Source of the DNA: Bryum argenteum
Taxonomy: Eukaryota; Streptophyta; Bryopsida; Bryales; Bryaceae
Direction of reading: 5' to 3'
Assembly (NCBI GenBank): GCA_037043015.1
Contig: CM073324.1
Location: forward strand, 10,685,013 to 10,749,012
Length of the DNA stretch: 64,000 nucleotides
In this document: piece by piece, positions 1 to 13,035 of the stretch
How positions within the stretch are numbered: position 1 is the first letter of the stretch
Layout of the letters: each line of letters begins with the position of its first letter
Made by a program: the position numbers and the translations under genes
The notes under the pieces: generated by a model
The model's database searches: none
Seen by the model: only the letters and a program-made list of their open reading frames with translations
What the model was told of the DNA's origin: nothing

Positions 1-3000
1 TAGAAATCTTTCGTATTCTTGATATTACATCATCTGGCAAATCAAACTGCAGAACAGGTGGTCTATCAGAAGGATTACAATTGCAACTTAAGTCAGAATG
101 TAATCAGAATCCGTCTTCGACTATTGGACCATTACTGAGAGGAATACTTAACCATGATATTTACCTCAGTAACGCAAGAGACGTTTCATACTTACATAGC
201 ATACGTAAAATGAGTCAATGAGCTCACCGAAAATTTAAATATTTCGTCGCCACTTATATGGATTAAGTTTTACCACATACTTAGATTGGAAAAAAAAGTA
301 CCTGATATTTGAACCTCACGCTCTCCTTAATATCAGACCAGACAAGAGCCGGTGTTATGCACAAGTACGACGGTTTATCTTCAGACGAGGCTGCTTCTGA
401 TGACACGACATTCCCCTGGCGTACAACGACACGAAGTAGTAAGCACAACCTCACAAGACCATTTATCTGGTTTTATCTAGTTATTAACCTGGAGAATTCT
501 GAGGCAGGCTACGCTTGAGGGCTTACAATCTTTCTGTATTGCTGCGAATCAAAATTCAATGAGCAGCTGCCTGCAGTAAGAGCTAGTTTAGTAGCTTACA
601 GAAGAAGACTTCGCTTCGGACTTCCCGCTTAAGCCACTACTACCTTCAACGCTTCGTTTAGATGACTCCTCGCCCACTAGGCAATTGAAAAAGTGGGCAA
701 TGGCTCCGCCAACATCCTGATCAAGGGTCTCTCGTAATACACCCTGCGTAACGGAGATTTTATCAGGTAATATATTGAGACAAACAAACGAAAGAAACCG
801 CTGATCTTGGCCGTACCAAATTTATACACGAAAGCCCAAATTCATCGAATAGATAGAGACCCTTCGCACATTATCAAACTAAATGAAAACTGAGTATCCT
901 GTAACACACCTTAAGGACATGTTTGGCAGCCCGAACAACCATCTCCGCAATACTGAGATCCCAGACATGTGGCAAGTGTTCTGCCTTCTTCGCGATCTGA
1001 ACATCACGCATAAACTAGATCAGTATTATTCAAAGACCACGACCGTTCTCACGAATATTCAAGTCCCCGAATCCATCATATCTAAGTTACAAATCGAATC
1101 AGGCCTGCATATGGAACAATGTTATAGAATTGAACAAGAAGCAGAGAAAATCAATCACAGAGAGGATCTACATAATAGCTATCAAATCAACTCTGTGATA
1201 GTCAGGATAACGAATGTTCTTACTTGGCCAAGATAACGGATATTGATGCCGTGTGCATGGAGTACATCGGTTAAAGTGGGACCATCCATGGGAGATACCT
1301 CCAAGCTATTCAGATCCGAAACGAACTTCGGGAGTACAGTATCTTTAAGGTAATTGCATGCTTTACGTACAAGCTCTTCATCTGCCTCTATCTCCTATCA
1401 AGTGGACGGAGAAAGCAATAAAGCATCTGTTAGGAATGACGTCACTGTCTGAAATAACTCGCGAATTTGCCTACGACTTCGCATTATTCAGTATCTTACA
1501 TAAAAAGCGCCACAATCGAAAGAAGGAAACTGTCCCAACCTCTTGACTACCAGCTAATTTAAAATCCGTGAAGACATTGGGGTTGAGCATAATCTTTGAA
1601 AGCTCTTCTTGGACAACTGCTTTTTCATCACTCTGACCCAGATCAGAAGCACTTGCTTTTACTCTTTCTGAAGCCTCGACCTGTATTAGGAAGATGCAAG
1701 ACGTTACCAAGATATCGGTCGAAGGTCCATGCAACCACAAAATCAAAACGTGAATAATGCATCAGGAAATACTTTGCGAACAATTTTATACTAAGCATAT
1801 CGATCATCGTATGACCTCACTTACTTGGCAAAAAGCGGCCACTAGCTCTGGTCTGAGAATACAAAGCCGTGATCCAGGTCCTGTATAGTTGATGTCCCTT
1901 GGAGTTGTCCTTAATAAGTCGAGAAGGTAGTGCCTGTTACATCCATTCTTTAGTGACCAAGAAAAACTGAAAGCAAATACTCTAGTGATAAAAAATCATA
2001 AAGAATGATGATACAAACCTACGAACTACTATGATTCTGGCAGTCATGAAGTTATAAGTTTCGAGCTAAACATACCGGTCGTCGCTACCAACAATACCCT
2101 TGGATTCCACAGGAGCACAAATGGTCACGGACTTTCCAGCTCCATCCAGTACTGCGTGTTCCTTGATATGAAGGAGTTTTCCTGCTTCATGTACCTGAAT
2201 ACAAGAAAGTACAGTTCAACCCGTCCCTTGTTCAAGTTCTCATGCATCTCGATACGAATACATATTCAAGTACCTGGATTACGAGCGCACGTTAAGTTCT
2301 ACACTGTGCTGACCTTAGCATGAAACGTTTCGTTACAAGCAATCTTCTTTCCGTTGTCTACGGATCCATATAGCAATGACTCCGTCTTGTCTCCTTGAAG
2401 GATGCCAGGAATGATACTCTGTCATCCAAAAACAGAACAATCTCATGAACCTGAATTTGCAGGAGACAACCTGCCATATCGAGTTTGAACCATGGAAAAG
2501 GTACAATGACATCGAAAGCCCACCTGTGCAACCACTCTGTGTCCTCTATAGTCAATGATCGCCATTGCAAGAGTATGCAAGCCAGACACATCTACGCTGT
2601 TGTAAGCTTTTGTTCCCTTGAGATCATTGTTAGCAGAGGCATATGTAGCTTGCTCACTTTCAACAACTGCAGCAGCTGCATCAGCCTCTGCATTTGTAGA
2701 AGCATCACTCTGGCCCTCGATAACATTGTCTAGGTGAACATCTCCATTCGAGGTTGCCTGTTCCTCTCCTATGATTACATCCGTGTGCAGATTCTGATCT
2801 CTCATTTGCTGCATCAAATTAAAGTCTCCATCAACAGCAAAGCTGAAAAAGATGTTGTTATGTACATACCTGCAAACAGAAGCATTCCGAAAAACTTAAA
2901 CATCGAGATAAAGAGCCTCATGAACTCGAAACCTCGTGAGATATTTCAAACGATTTATATTTTTCATGCGTCCAAATCACACTTCTGACTAGAGTCTACC

Positions 3001-6000
3001 AGACTCCAAAAATCCCATTGAGTGATATGGATGTAATGATGTGCCTGCAAGCTCTCACAGAAATTGCACTAAAGAGAAGAACCTGGATAAGCATCCATAG
3101 AGACAGAGACTTAGCTGCTGATTCGTGATTTTAAAAACTTACATGTGAAATCGTTCAGGATCTGTGGGATTGATAGGTGGAATACATCGATTAATTACAG
3201 CTCGAGCTCCTTTTGTCGCAGCTTCCACAAAGTCACAATTAACCTTGTAAAGAGCCCTGTCTCTCACTATTCTGAAAAAACAGAGGCATCCACCTTCAAA
3301 ACCTTCCGAAGAAATCTTAAAGTCTGTCTTTACCCCACAATGGGCTCAGAACTAATGCCAAGACAGGAACCCTTCATTCTTAGCTGGTGGAACTTGGAAA
3401 CAGCAAGAGTACAATGAGCAGAATGCAACAACAAACATAGCATACTAATGATAAACATTGAGGAATATAAGCGGACTGCTCAAAAATCAGACAAACACCT
3501 GTCTTGTAAATTCTCTCGTGAAAACTCCCTGCAAGACTGGAGCTCTTCATTCCAGTCCCTCTGCATGCCTACCACCTCAGTGCCATACGGCACCATCAAT
3601 GCATCTTCCGCACGTGCAATATCTCTTTTGTGGGCTGCAATCTCTCATAATCAACGGAACCAAATCAATGACGTTCTAAATCCGCTATGATATAGGAAGA
3701 TAAAAACGGGTGCCATTCATATTGGGGGGCCTTGAATATGTCAGCAACACAACCCTGAAGAATAAGGAGAACGTACACTTAAGCCGAAAAACTGACATCC
3801 TTCGAAATAAACTGAAACCAGCTATCTTTGCGAATTGCAGGTCGAGTCAACTTGCAACTCGCAAAGGGAAACACACCTTAAATTCTTGAACCGAACCAAA
3901 TTGAACCAACGGGATATGATAATCGATTGAAGATATAGTAGATGACTTACGAGGTGTAGGATGTGGGCCAAGCCAGGCATTGGGTGGCAACAACACTGGA
4001 ACATTCTCAAACGGATGGCCACCTGACTTTTTGTCCAATACCTCAGCAAATCCTGGAATCCGATAGTAAATCAGGAAGGCATTCCTATTATATCAAGAAT
4101 TATCTTATATAAGCAAATGTCTGGCTTTCACAAAACCTTCACCATAGATTCTACGACCAAGTTTCCGACATCTCAGATCAAAAATGGGGAATATTTAACA
4201 GTGACGTTGGCTTTTGAAGTTTATACTCGAAATTTGCCTATACCTCTACTTGGCATACTCCAACCTGATTTTATGAAATCTTCAAAACATTGCGAGAAAT
4301 AGAACAAACGCATTGATTATAACCTGAAACAAACGTTTTGCTAAGCAGCCGAAGCAACCCAACAAGCGTGGTGGACTCAACAGCTGGAGTGGCACGTTCC
4401 GCATTCAGAATGTTTCCCTTGCTACGGTTGACGTAAAATCCACGTGTGTGCGCGGTTATGCAGAAGTTTTTGCCTTCGGCTGTGACCACATCAAGGTATA
4501 GAAGGTCGCCGAGCAGCCTGCCGCGACACAGAGTTCCGCTAATTGTCAAAACGAAATATTCCACGCAGACACAAACAACCCCACAACACACGTTTAACAT
4601 CACATCAAGCTCAGTAAGCAAACCGTAATGGTCGAATATTCATAATAACAAATACCTCCGATATCCTGGGACGGGATTGAATGACGAGAAGGCAATTGTC
4701 TCCACACAAAGTTTCTCTTGCGATTCAGATATATAGACAAGAGAACTTAATTGTTCACATGAATACTCCATAAACCCGAGACTCCCTTCCAACTCAGTAA
4801 CTTCTGTCTTCACAGAACCTGTTTCCCAACGGCAGCTACATCAGAATGCATATCGCTTTCACATCCAGAAAAAAACGACCTTACCGGACCAAACAGTCAC
4901 ATTTTACACTTCAGGACAACGAAAAACGTCACGATTCAAGGCAACTCACAGAAATAAAATAAGTACTGCATACATGAGGTCTAAAAAATTCGTTAGAGGG
5001 TGTAATGAGATCGTCAGAACATTTCCGGATCCCAGTGATTTCGGATTTAATCTGATTCACACAAGAACAGTGATAGAACACATCACGGCTACGACGAGAT
5101 GCCCATCGATAAGATCACTTTGAAAATTGAACCTTACCCGCCACCTTGTCCTTGGATGCCGATATATCCTTCTTTGACTTATCTTCACCTGCGACACTCA
5201 AGCACATCAAACACACATTCAAGGAGAGAAGAAGTACAAAAAGGACGTGAATAAAACGTTATAATTTGGTGCACTGGTTTGCAAGGCACAGCTCACCTGC
5301 AGCTCCAGCCTGCTTCTCTTCATATTCTGCTGCAAGTGCTGTTGAAAGGGAAGAATGTATGCTAGCTGTGGAGACCAATTCTCTAGTTCGTCGAACGTGG
5401 GATCGTACCATTCTGTCATCGTACAATGCTGAAAAGCAACATCGAAAGCTGCAACGGTCAAAGCTTTACAATAGCACAATTGGCTACAGCATACAACTAA
5501 AACATACATGTCACAGCTTTTGCGCTATGTTACCATTCAAGAGAAACTCCCCCCTGAACAAATTCTAGTGATAAACATAAGAAACACCACCCATCCACTT
5601 TCCCTACCTAAGGAACAAACAACCCATAATATGGAGGCAAATAGTTACCATTGATCATCTCCAACGAACAGCCTCCCCCACTGATATCAGCAACTTCGCC
5701 AATTTCAAGATACTCGGACAGGTGATATCGTACACCGACAGCAGAAATCAAGATAAGGTCGTAACATGTGTAGAAACATGTCTCAGGTGCATCCGAAAGA
5801 AATTGGCGCAAATCCATGACAGAGTCACCTGGGTTGACCTGCCACATATTTCTTATGCATCACACCTTTTACAAGAAAAAACTTCCTTCAAACTAAGCAG
5901 AGACCCAAGCACAACATCTCCAAAAGTAGAAGGTTCCAACACCTTCGTTTGAGCATGATTACCTGCAATTCAAGGTGCTCCCCACTGGGTCCCTTAACAG

Positions 6001-6593
6001 TAATCGGATAGAGCGGCAGCTCAGCTGAACAACAAAAAAACCACTTCTCAAAACGACAGCGTGTAAAGAATGTCTTTAAAGCATGCGGATTACACGCCGG
6101 ATTCGACACGCGTGTGTACTACTAGAAACATAATAGTGTGAAGCTGAATTCAGATCATTAACGTTACTTGTTGTCGACTGTAATGTCCTCTGGTTTCGAT
6201 ATTCGATTTCGTTGCAATAATCTAACCTTTGCAACTGGATAGTCAAATTTTACAGCACATGACCGCCTTACCATCAACATCGGCTTCCCCATGCTCATTC
6301 ACATCACGAGGTTCAGCTTCTTTCGGTGTCGACTTCGCACCATCGTTTGCTGCTACGCTGATATCAGCTCCCTCCGCATTCTTAGAACCTGAAGCCGAAC
6401 CTTTCACATCTGATGATTCTATTACAGCTTCTTTCGGTGCTTCAGCTGCAGCAGGTACGACAGGGGCCTTTTTCAAGACCAACTCAGGAAGCCCTGTCGC
6501 ACTTGTTAAGGGCTGAACCTCTTTGCCTGCAACGGAACTTGATGCAACTTTGCCCTTCCCTTTGCTTTTCCCTTTGTTGGATCCACCCGCCAT
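1..6593 (-). CDS. FMT: FRIENDLY/CLU (clustered mitochondria) protein, N-terminal part, runs off window
   Basis: Cytosolic CLU proteins (plant FRIENDLY, Dictyostelium cluA) control mitochondrial distribution and association and bind mRNA. Exons, with frame kept at every GT-AG junction: 6593-6272, 6024-5963, 5838-5649, 5428-5297, 5188-5138, 4818-4656, 4517-4324, 4052-3951, 3634-3499, 3256-3143, 2869-2524, 2418-2314, 2194-2076, 1933-1825, 1680-1540, 1385-1224, 996-910, 743-600, 415-302, 46-1. They encode about 946 residues; the family is about 1400, so the C-terminal TPR region lies left of position 1. The start MAGGSNKGKSKG resembles the basic start of plant homologues and is preferred to an upstream Met at 6617. 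Recognisable blocks in order are the CLU_N motif NPGDSVMDLRQF, the central CLU domain (LLGDLLYLDVVT, HPFENVPVLLPPNAWL, RDWNEELQSCREF, CIPPINPTDPE) and EQATYASANNDLKGTK. The paralogous REC group is an alternative, but the overall match is closer to FRIENDLY. Exon order and frame are seen; function is by family. Confidence 0.93.
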
Positions 6594-8257
6594 TTTTGTA
6601 GACCTAAATTTTATCACCCGCCCCTCAAAGAGCTTCAGAAACTAAAGTTATAATCCTTTAGAACTCAGCCTGCAACAACTCTTCGAGCCCTAAAAGCTGA
6701 AGTCTAAAAGATCACAAGTATCATTGCAAACACATTGTGAGTCCGGCTTGAAACACTAGATACGAAGGGGTTGTAATGTAGAAAACTTGCTTGAAACACA
6801 CGCTCGGAAAGCAAGGCATCGCAGCAGTGACAACAATATCGCCAGAATGCTCAATGATGAGATCCTTTGCAATAAAATAAGTAATATCCTTAAGGCTCTG
6901 ATTCAATGCGCATGAGTATAAGCTTAGATTTCCTATTATTGCCATAGCGCGTCTCATGATTAATTGAAGGCGATTCCTCTGAAAAGTAAGGGTCACCTCA
7001 CGGATGATAGTCAGGACTTAACCTACCTTTAGTCGATATCTACCTTTATGAGTGATTTCTTGAGTACGCTCAAGCGCCAGCACCCAGGCACAAGATGAAG
7101 GAACATAGGCAGCACGCCAGTTCTCAACCTCCACACAATTGCCTCAGATTATATCATGGTCCTCGAAGTAAAACCTGCACATGGATTACAGACGAGATCA
7201 TTTCAATAAGAGAAGAAATCATTCTCTTCAGAAAGTAATCAAACTCATTTGACCACTACGCATGGCCATTCTTGACAAGTGAACAACCATGACGACTGCC
7301 ATATTAGTGGACCTGCATATTTCCAGGTTCAAACTCAATGAACAAGAATTTCCAGTACGTTAATCTCTCTGAATAATGTCACGATTCCTTCTAGCAGCAC
7401 GAGAGATGAAAGTTGATTCCACTGGAACGAGGGAAATATGATTATAATGAAATTGTCTGGTCATTAGATTGTAGCTGTAGCTAGGAATTTCAATCAGGCA
7501 AGGATGAAAAATGTTCGATAATTTCAAGATTCTCTCTCGTGTTACAAATTGCAGGCAGCTGCCTAACAATTGCAGCAATTTGCGAGAATTCGGCTGATTA
7601 CGTTCACACTAAATTCTAACAAAACCTGCGCCGAGCAATGTCCTGTTTAACTCTCAATCACAAAGTCTCGTTGCCAGTTCCAGATTCTGATTGAGATTAA
7701 AATGCCGAATTGCCCGATTATTGACGCGAGTATTCACCTCGTTCTAAGACGACACTAGTAGATAATTCATCTTTATGATTAGATAGATAATCAAGAATGC
7801 AATTGTCTCAAACATAGACTACAGACAGATGCTATTCTAGCAGATACAGAAAATCTTGCTGGTTTCTCAGACTCACAATTGCAGTGAATTAGAATTTGAA
7901 TTCTTCCTCGGTTCAATCGGAGCAGACCTCCAGAATTGCAGATGTTCTTGACAATTGAACCAACACGAGGCTAGTGAGAGATGCGCACGAAGAATCAATG
8001 CCACCGGCGATGAATTCTCCACATTCCCGGGGCGATGGCTGCTGCGAACCGCTGTAGACGGGAATTCTAGACTGGATAATTCTCCGTGGCGTAGATTCCA
8101 AAACCCTAGCAGCTTGGTCGGTACCTCCAGCAACCTGGTATTGAAAGCTTAACGACCCGCCGAGGACCGGGATGGTACCGTCCTGGTTCAAGCATTTGTA
8201 TCCGTCCATTCGTGAGAGCCTTATCTAGATTGATCGTACGGTGAATTGGAGCTTGTT
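6594..8257 (-). promoter_or_regulatory. 5' region of the CLU gene (leader and promoter, exons not resolved)
   Basis: This 1.66-kb stretch lies upstream of the CLU start codon. No convincing coding frame was found. The part at about 7870-8210 is less AT-rich than its surroundings and may hold a non-coding first exon, but no leader splice sites could be fixed from sequence alone. A dispersed repeat begins immediately upstream at 8258, which sets the outer limit of gene-specific DNA. Confidence 0.35.
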
Positions 8258-8430
8258 ACGCATATAGTAAGGTGCTCAATAATGGCTAAATTTTCAGCAC
8301 AGGAAGTCTAGAGCTAAGCTAACTCTGCAAGCAATTTTTGTGCATGGGGAAATAAGTGGAAGGATAGAGCAAGTGGAATCATCAATTTTGGACTCTTCTA
8401 AGATTAGTTATGAAATAAATAAATTAGAAC
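8258..8430 (+). repeat. Dispersed repeat family A, copy 1
   Basis: It begins with a stretch reading TAGTAAGGTGCTCAATAATG and continues through ATAGAGCAAGTGGAATCATC and TTTTGGACTCTTCTA. The same blocks recur in the same order near 21221 and 22943. No terminal inverted repeat or coding frame was seen, so the class is unknown. It abuts the 5' side of the CLU gene. Confidence 0.7.
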
Positions 8431-10282
8431 ACCAAAGCCTTATAGGCTTGGCATGAATAAAATGCTCGTTCGACTTACCCTTAATGATGTGCTCATGGGA
8501 CATAACAGCAATGACATAGGACTACTAGCCCCTCTTATGGTGGACCAATTAGTTATGAATATTTAACGTTTTAACGCCGAGGTGGCCTTGAGTAGGTCAA
8601 TTTGCATGCTTCGGCTCAATTTTCCTGAGATCCATTGCAAATTCACCTTTGAGGCTTTTAGAACGAATATTCATGATTCTTATACAAACACTCTTCAACA
8701 ATCCAATCATGATTTGGAGTTGTATAACCCTTGGAATAGTTGAGAATACAACTCAAAATACATAAAATACTCTAAACTATGATGAATACTATACAACATA
8801 CTACAGTCGTACCTGGATAAGATCAACCTCGTTAAGATTAACGTCTAGTTAAGAACATTGTCCATGTCCATTTACTATGCAAAGAGGCATTGTTTCGTTA
8901 TGGTCAACGCTTGGATAAGATCAACGTTTTGTCTGTCCGAAAACAATTATTTAATCCAAGGACCACTGTATGTTGTTTTTCCCACACATGGACATTGATT
9001 TGAGCTTTAATTTTGAATCCTAGTTTCAATACATTCTTCCTTGTTTGGTGAGTCTTGATCTCTCTCTCTTCACATCTCAAACTTCCCATTTGGTCCATAT
9101 AATTTTGGAACATTTTCATATATTTTCCAACACATTGATGTAAAAGAGTCGTCATTGATAGTGTATGAAGTTTTTTTTCACATATGATATATCAATGCAA
9201 AGCTATTGACCTACTGCACATGTGAACCAATTCCATATTCAATAGAATTATTCTTGCCAAGAATTTTTTGATGGTCAAAGTAGTCCATCCTCCAAAAGTT
9301 AAAAGTTTGCTATCAATATATGGCTACTTTGAGCATTATAATATTTTCCATGAACTTGTTGGATGTTTGTGCGACTTATTGCAATAATTGTAGTCATGAT
9401 TTGAGTTTAGACTTGTAAGATTGGATTCTAAAATAGGATACTCAAATTTCATCAATAATTATATGCAATGAACAAGTTTAGGTATGAGGTTTTAGACCAA
9501 AAGTTAAGAAGTTTCACTACAATATTGTACAAAAGTCATCAAGTCTAAGAAGCTACGATCCAAGTGATCTTCTATAAGACAATAATCACTTACAACTTAC
9601 TAAGTTACTTGGTATAATATAACACCGTAAAATTTCTATACATTTTTCATTTATTAAAAAAATTAAAAAAAAAATAAAATAAAAAAATAAAATCAAATGT
9701 TAAATCGTTGAAACAGAAGAGTATATCTATTTTACCTATCTTGATTCTATGTAACAAAATATTGGTAATATATGGCATTAGTAATATGTTGTAATTACTT
9801 GTTACTTATCTTTTATGATTACCAAATGAATTGGAGATACAAAGCACTCAACATAAAGCTATCATAGTGCCAACTAAGTGATTTTCGAACTCAGTATACC
9901 TATTCAGTATCTTGATTTATGATTTTGTAATGCAAATGAACATTTTCTAAAAAAGAACACCCTAGATAGTTTGGCCTTTATTAAATAATATGATGTCTAC
10001 CAAGCTTGCCATATAGGTACAATTTTCAGGTTCCTAAATGATGAGATTTGATATCATGGGGTGATAAGGAGGAAGCATGATAGATAGATTTGGACATACA
10101 TATGATTTATGGAAATCATATGCCAAGGCTAAATTTGTACAAATTTGAAAAAAAATAAATTAAAAAATTAAAATAAATAAATAATAATCAATAATCATCA
10201 ATGTAATGTTAGGTCAAAAATTGATTATACCTTGTTCTCACGTAAGTTAGAGGTGAAAGTATTTGTATACTAAATAAGAGGG
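8431..10282. other. AT-rich intergenic DNA, no gene recognised
   Basis: The region is very AT-rich with homopolymer A and T runs (for example 9650-9700 and 10145-10190). Open frames are short and unlike known proteins. No RNA gene, terminal repeat or conserved block was identified. Confidence 0.6.
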
Positions 10283-10362
10283 TTAACCCTTAAATGTCAA
10301 GCCCCTCTGAAAATACACTAGAAACCAAGCCCGAGGGGCATGCTCTGACGTTTAAGGGTTAA
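10283..10362. mobile_element. Short TTAA-ended element (80 bp)
   Basis: The left end reads TTAACCCTTAAATGTCAAGC. The right end is the near-perfect reverse complement (ACGTTTAAGGGTTAA), with matching CCCCTC/GAGGGG blocks inside. It looks like a minimal internally deleted member of the TTAACCC family and lies just before the larger member at 10409. Confidence 0.6.
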
Positions 10363-10376
10363 GATATAATAGCAAC

Positions 10377-11480
10377 TTCATGAAGCACCACAAGCCTCGA
10401 CTTGGTGGTTAACCCCTAACTTTCCTTGACACCCGAAATGGGCTTTTGCAATTCCGGGCAGCCTAGATGAAGGGGTTAGAAGTAATATTTTTGCCTAAGA
10501 ATTTTATTAGGTCCTCCTTATACTGCAAAGTGTATGTGGTAAAATTTGCAAAATCAAATTCCAATTTTTGAGTCTTCTAGGACGATCCTTGGGTTGCGAG
10601 CCGAGATGGGGCAGCTCAAAAAAGTAACTTTTTTGAATTTTTTTTTTTTTTGAAACATGATCATTACTAAATCACTACTCAAATTTCAAAGTGACTCAAG
10701 TCAAAAAGTTTGCCAATTTTACAAGGGCAGCCTCCAAAAGAATTTGAAACCAATCTTCACAATACCCAAAAAAACTTGGGAGACAAACTTTGGATGTTAT
10801 GATCTCTCAAATGGTAAACATCCAACGGTCAATTTTTTAAAGAGTAATCAGGCATATTCTTAGGTACAAGATCTTACGGTTGGAAGTTTTAAAAAAAGAA
10901 AAGAAATTGGTTTACACCCCCACGAGTGCTTAGAGGTAGAGTTTTTTTGGGTGTTGCGAAGATTGGTTTCAAATTCTTTTGGAGGTTGCCCTTGTAAAAT
11001 TGGCAAACTTTTTGACTTGAGTCACTTTGAAATTTGAGTAGTGATTTAGTAATGATCATGTTTCAAAAAAAAAAAAAAATCAAAAAAGTTACTTTTTTGA
11101 GTTGCCCCATCTCGGCTCGCAACCAAAGGATCGTCCTAGAAGACTCAAAATTTGGAATTTGACTTTGCAAATTTTACCACATACACTTTGCAGTATAAGG
11201 AGGACCCAATAAAATTCTTAGTCAAAAATATTACTTCTAACCCCTTCATCTGGGCTGCCCGGAATTGCAAAAACCCATTTCCGGCTTCAAGGAAAGTTAT
11301 GGGTTAAAGCTCATGACCTTGAATGAGGAGGTTGTGGGTTCGTCTCCCCATGGCGATATGGAGGGGTTTTTCGACCTCGTTGTATGGGTACCTCAAAGCC
11401 CTTTGGAAGGATACCACGTTCATTATCTCTAATACAAGGGTCACGCCGAGGGCCTAGCTAGTAGGCCCATCAGGCTCCAA
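10377..11480 (+). repeat. SINE-like tRNA-related repeat, copy 1, split by a TTAA element
   Basis: The head (10377-10412, ending CTTGGTGGTTAA) and body (from 11304, TTAAAGCTCATGACC and GAGGAGGTTGTGGGTTCG) together match the uninterrupted copy on the minus strand near 12885-13035. GGTTCG resembles a pol III B box and CTTGGTGG an A box. The 899-bp element at 10409-11307 interrupts it exactly at a TTAA. The 3' limit near 11480 is approximate. Confidence 0.6.
10409..11307. mobile_element. TTAA-ended foldback element with arms of about 365 bp
   Basis: The left arm (about 10409-10770) and right arm (about 10943-11307) are near-complete inverted repeats around a short centre. The ends read TTAACCCCTAACTTTCC and, reverse-complemented, TTAACCCATAACTTTCC. 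Arm content (GGGCAGCC, TTTTTGCCTAAGA, GTATGTGGTAAAATTT) is shared with the elements at 25946 and 48279, so it looks like two copies of one end joined head to head. A small frame at 10657-10863 has no protein similarity and is taken as chance. Confidence 0.8.
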
Positions 11481-11719
11481 ACACATGCATGTGTGTTTAT
11501 TTTATTTTTTAAAATGGTTGGCTATTCACTTTTCTTCCCAGCCTCTGCTAGACCGGCCTGTAGGATTGAGGCCACATCGCCCATCAGGGAATCCAAGCCC
11601 GCCAGCCCATGCCGGCTGGCTGGACCGGGTTGCACCCCCCGGTGTGGCCTTGCTATAAGTCACTAGAAACTACGATAGCATTGTATCCACCCCTCTCCAC
11701 CATTGGTGTGATGACCTCC

Positions 11720-11800
11720 TAGCATACATCAAAGGATAGGCTAAACGAACACTTTATTGACGTCCACCTCTAAATAGGTTGGGGTTTCTCTTCTAGCAAC
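11720..11800 (+). repeat. Dispersed repeat family B, copy 1
   Basis: It contains AAAGGATAGGCTAAACGAAC followed by a tract ending AATAGGTTGG. The same series occurs near 19846-19915 and, more diverged, at 49893-49960. The family may be the tail of a longer retroposon; nothing coding was seen. Confidence 0.55.
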
Positions 11801-12459
11801 TTCATGACTAGAGAACGATGTTACTTTGATTAGAGGTAACATAAACCTAGTGACACTTCTTTACACACTTGGCATTCTTTTGAAGATGTGCACCCATAAA
11901 GTAGCTACTAAGCTACTCTTAGAACTAAGATATGTGAACATTGATTACTCTCCAAATATTCCGACATATCGTTTTTTCATCGCACCAAGTGCAAGTTTTA
12001 TACGAGTCTCATAAGTAGAGCACTTTTAGCAATAAACATGCAATTAACAAGTGGAGGAAAATTACAGAAAGCAAGGAACATGTTGACAAAAACCACACTT
12101 TTGGTTTCCTTTTTCGTGAGAAAAATGGCAGAAAGTCCAAAGGATGGGCGATTTGGGAGTTTTGGACATGTTGACTCCCAAAACAAGTTGCCTCACTGGG
12201 ACTGGTGGACGAATGAGAAATTGGCAGTAAGGCTCCATACCAGCTGAGTGTGTACATAAATTATGAGGATCCGTGGAAAGATATTTTGGCAGGGCATGCA
12301 GATATCTGACCGTCACTGCTCAATTAAGTCTCTATCCATAGCCTCAAAAATCATGATGCTGGGCTTCCATTTCATAATTCTTGGGAGTTGTGTGCAAATC
12401 ATCATGAATTTATAAACATAAAAAAAAAGGCAACAAGGTCCCATAACCGTCCCCACTCC

Positions 12460-12800
12460 CAGCTTTTGTTTCAAGAAGAAGACGAGAAACTCCGACCTAT
12501 TTAGAGGCCGGCGTGAATAGAGTGTTCGTTCCACCTATCCTTATCCTTGGATGTATAACCGAAGGTTATGACACGAATGTTTCTCGGAGGCCCATCAACC
12601 AATGGGATTTGTCTTCAGAGTCCTTGAAATTTCCGATTTGGACCCCCGACGACCGGTTTTGATACTTTTGAATTCAAAAATGGGGCATGCGGCCCCAAAT
12701 TCCATTAGAAGCCTATTCCTTGGCATTTTGAGCCTATACATTAACAGTTTGGGGGGCTCTTTACCCCTCTCCCTCGCAAAACACTCGTAGCACTATTTTA
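12460..12800. repeat. Composite dispersed repeat (families C and D)
   Basis: The part at 12465-12580 (GAAACTCCGACCTATTTAG, GTGAATAGAGTGTTCGTT) matches 43075-43190. The part at 12590-12800 (CAATGGGATTT, AAAAATGGGG, GGGGGGCTCTTTACC) matches the arms of the foldback at 28200-28625. The segment therefore carries pieces of two mobile families. No coding frame is credible. Confidence 0.55.
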
Positions 12801-12884
12801 CAGTGATCCCTACTAACCCCTCTCATGGTGATCAGCTATTTCTTAGCTAGTCACTAATGCCTTAGAAATAGTCAAAATGGTATC

Positions 12885-13035
12885 CCCGGAAGGTCTTTGA
12901 GGTACCCATACAATGAGGTTCAAGACTCCACACCATAGTTGGTGGTGAGCACCATGCCGGTATGGGAAGCAAAATCCACGACCTCCTCATTGAGGGTCAT
13001 GAGCCCTAACCACCAAGCCAAGGCTCCTCATGCCA
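12885..13035 (-). repeat. SINE-like tRNA-related repeat, copy 2 (uninterrupted)
   Basis: Read on the minus strand it starts GGAGCCTTGGCTTGGTGG, followed by GGGCTCATGACCCTCAATGA and GAGGAGGTCGTGG, then a body containing TGTATGGGTACCTCAAAG. The tRNA-like A-box and B-box spacing suggests a pol III retroposon. This copy shows the sequence before the insertion seen at 10409-11307. Confidence 0.6.

Noticed and set aside
883..1236. Plus-strand frame of 117 codons
   Set aside because: It lies antisense to CLU exons 16-17 (1385-1224 and 996-910), whose minus-strand frame matches the family.
5266..5568. Plus-strand frame of 100 codons
   Set aside because: Antisense reading of the CLU exon at 5428-5297.
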